Assembly (NCBI RefSeq): GCF_001039355.2
Contig: NW_019775530.1
Span: 157,121 to 221,120 of the forward strand
DNA length: 64,000 nucleotides
Origin: Lingula anatina
Taxonomy: Eukaryota; Brachiopoda; Lingulata; Lingulida; Lingulidae
Reading direction: 5' to 3'
Numbering within the stretch: the first letter of the stretch is position 1; every line of letters starts with the position of its first letter. Shown one piece after another: positions 63,162 to 64,000 of this stretch. The position numbers were made by a program, and so were the translations under genes. The notes under the pieces are model-generated. The model had not been told where the DNA came from and did not search any database. It saw only the letters and a list, made by a program, of their open reading frames with translations.

Positions 63162-63907
63162 ATCACATGGCTTAATAGCATTGATGATGAAGATAATACC
63201 TTTACGATTGACTCGCCCAACCAAATACTGTGGACGACAGAGAGGTGATGTTCTTGTGTATTTAACAGTAGTAAATGTGACTTGTGGATTACTCAAGAAC
63301 GTTAGTTTTAAATACATTTATGTACTGAAAATGTATATGCGACACACGTGAGAAGGCGAATGTTTCAATATTACATAAAAGAACCAACAGAACAAATTAC
63401 ATGAACTAAGACAAAAAGGAAATAAAATGCATTCAAACTGAAATAACATAAGCTAAGCAAACTAAAATATGCTTACCTTTTTAACAAATTAAAACTTAAC
63501 TCTTAAATAACAAATTCAAATGTAAATATACAGACTTAACATTTAATTTGGAATATTTTTTGCCAAATCATAATTTATCAGCTTTTTTCCTATTTTGGAT
63601 CTCCATTTTTTCCAAATTATCGTTTTTAAAAGGGTTACGTTCCTCAAAAAGGATCCTCATGTCAGTGTTATATGAAAATAAATCAGTAAGTTTGGAATAC
63701 AGACACAGACACTCATGTGGGTTGCATGATAGTTGGCCATATCACAAAAAGAACCCATGTCGTGCAATGCGATATGTATTTCTAAATAAGACAGATACCT
63801 CTATGTTAATGTCTTTGTGATACCGCCCACATGACCCCGCACACAGCCAGTCTACACTGACGGTCTGTTACACGTACGCTATTGAAAAAAGAAAACCGCA
63901 AGATTGA
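63162..63907 (+). repeat. 3' flank of the orphan exon and 5' flank of a further MCT unit
   Basis: 63300-63520 resembles the region after copy A (about 54700-54960). 63665-63907 matches 55590-55815 almost base for base, including GTGATACCGCCCACATGACC and ACACTGACGGTCTG. The match stops abruptly at 63907, so a next array unit or its interrupted promoter begins here. Confidence 0.75.
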
Positions 63908-64000
63908 AGTGATAGATACAATACGAGTCGCCGAGCTGTACGTGAAATATTACGAGTGTATTGGCGAGCCGCAGGCGAGACAATACACGAGTAATTTTCA
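63908..64000. mobile_element. Start of an unidentified insertion at the right edge
   Basis: After the array match breaks, the sequence changes to ACGAG-rich DNA with an inverted pair, ATTACGAGTGTATTG and CAATACACGAGTAAT (about 63948-63962 and 63981-63995), flanking GCGAGCCGCAGGCGAG. It looks like the structured end of a repeat. Truncated by the window. Confidence 0.4.

Noticed and set aside
1-64000. CRISPR arrays, bacterial operons, rRNA or tRNA genes
   Set aside because: No regularly spaced repeats with unique spacers, no Shine-Dalgarno-type operon layout, and no tRNA B-box or cloverleaf I could defend; the spliced animal genes exclude a prokaryotic reading.

Overview
The window is eukaryotic nuclear DNA from an animal. 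It is AT-rich, its genes are split by GT-AG introns, and the proteins I can piece together across exons are animal orthologues. An amyloid-precursor-protein gene, a BTB zinc-finger gene, many simple repeats, a frequent TAGGCCTA-type motif and several DNA-transposon relics suggest an invertebrate bilaterian, probably marine. I cannot name the phylum with confidence.

Layout, left to right. (1) 1-20,554, minus strand: the 5' part of an APP-family gene. Exons 1-3 cover the signal peptide and growth-factor-like domain; the rest lies left of the window. Its ~13 kb intron 2 holds two near-identical ~5.5 kb tandem copies separated by an unrelated 334-bp spacer that contains an N. (2) 23,705-27,592, minus: a complete four-exon BTB + eight-C2H2-finger transcription factor. 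(3) 28,878-36,623, minus: complete ASCC2 in 18 exons, head-to-head with (4) 36,943-40,826, plus: complete BUD13 in 7 exons, sharing a 319-bp divergent promoter. (5) 42,532-47,079, minus: complete NIT2 (omega-amidase) in 9 exons, tail-to-tail with BUD13. (6) 50,414-63,907, plus: a local tandem array of SLC16/MCT-like major-facilitator genes. Copies A and B are complete with 7 exons each. An orphan last exon belongs to a third unit, and the 5' flank of a further unit breaks off near the right edge.

Exon joins were made by hand from splice consensus, reading frame and known family alignments. In all five complete gene models every intron phase matches and the summed CDS is a multiple of three: 2499, 2196, 1551, 819 and 1296 nt (MCT A). 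The genes are not an operon. ASCC2 (ribosome-quality control and alkylation repair) and BUD13 (spliceosome RES complex) share a promoter, while the rest look like unrelated neighbours.

Comparing the paralogous MCT units gives empty sites for three transposon insertions: a mariner remnant in intron 1 of A, a Harbinger-like MITE in intron 2 of A, and a ~2.04 kb TIR element just 3' of B. The most unusual places are the APP-intron duplication with its promoter-like spacer, the 2-kb TIR element with internal repeats, and the orphan terminal exon. I see no CRISPR array, rRNA or convincing tRNA.
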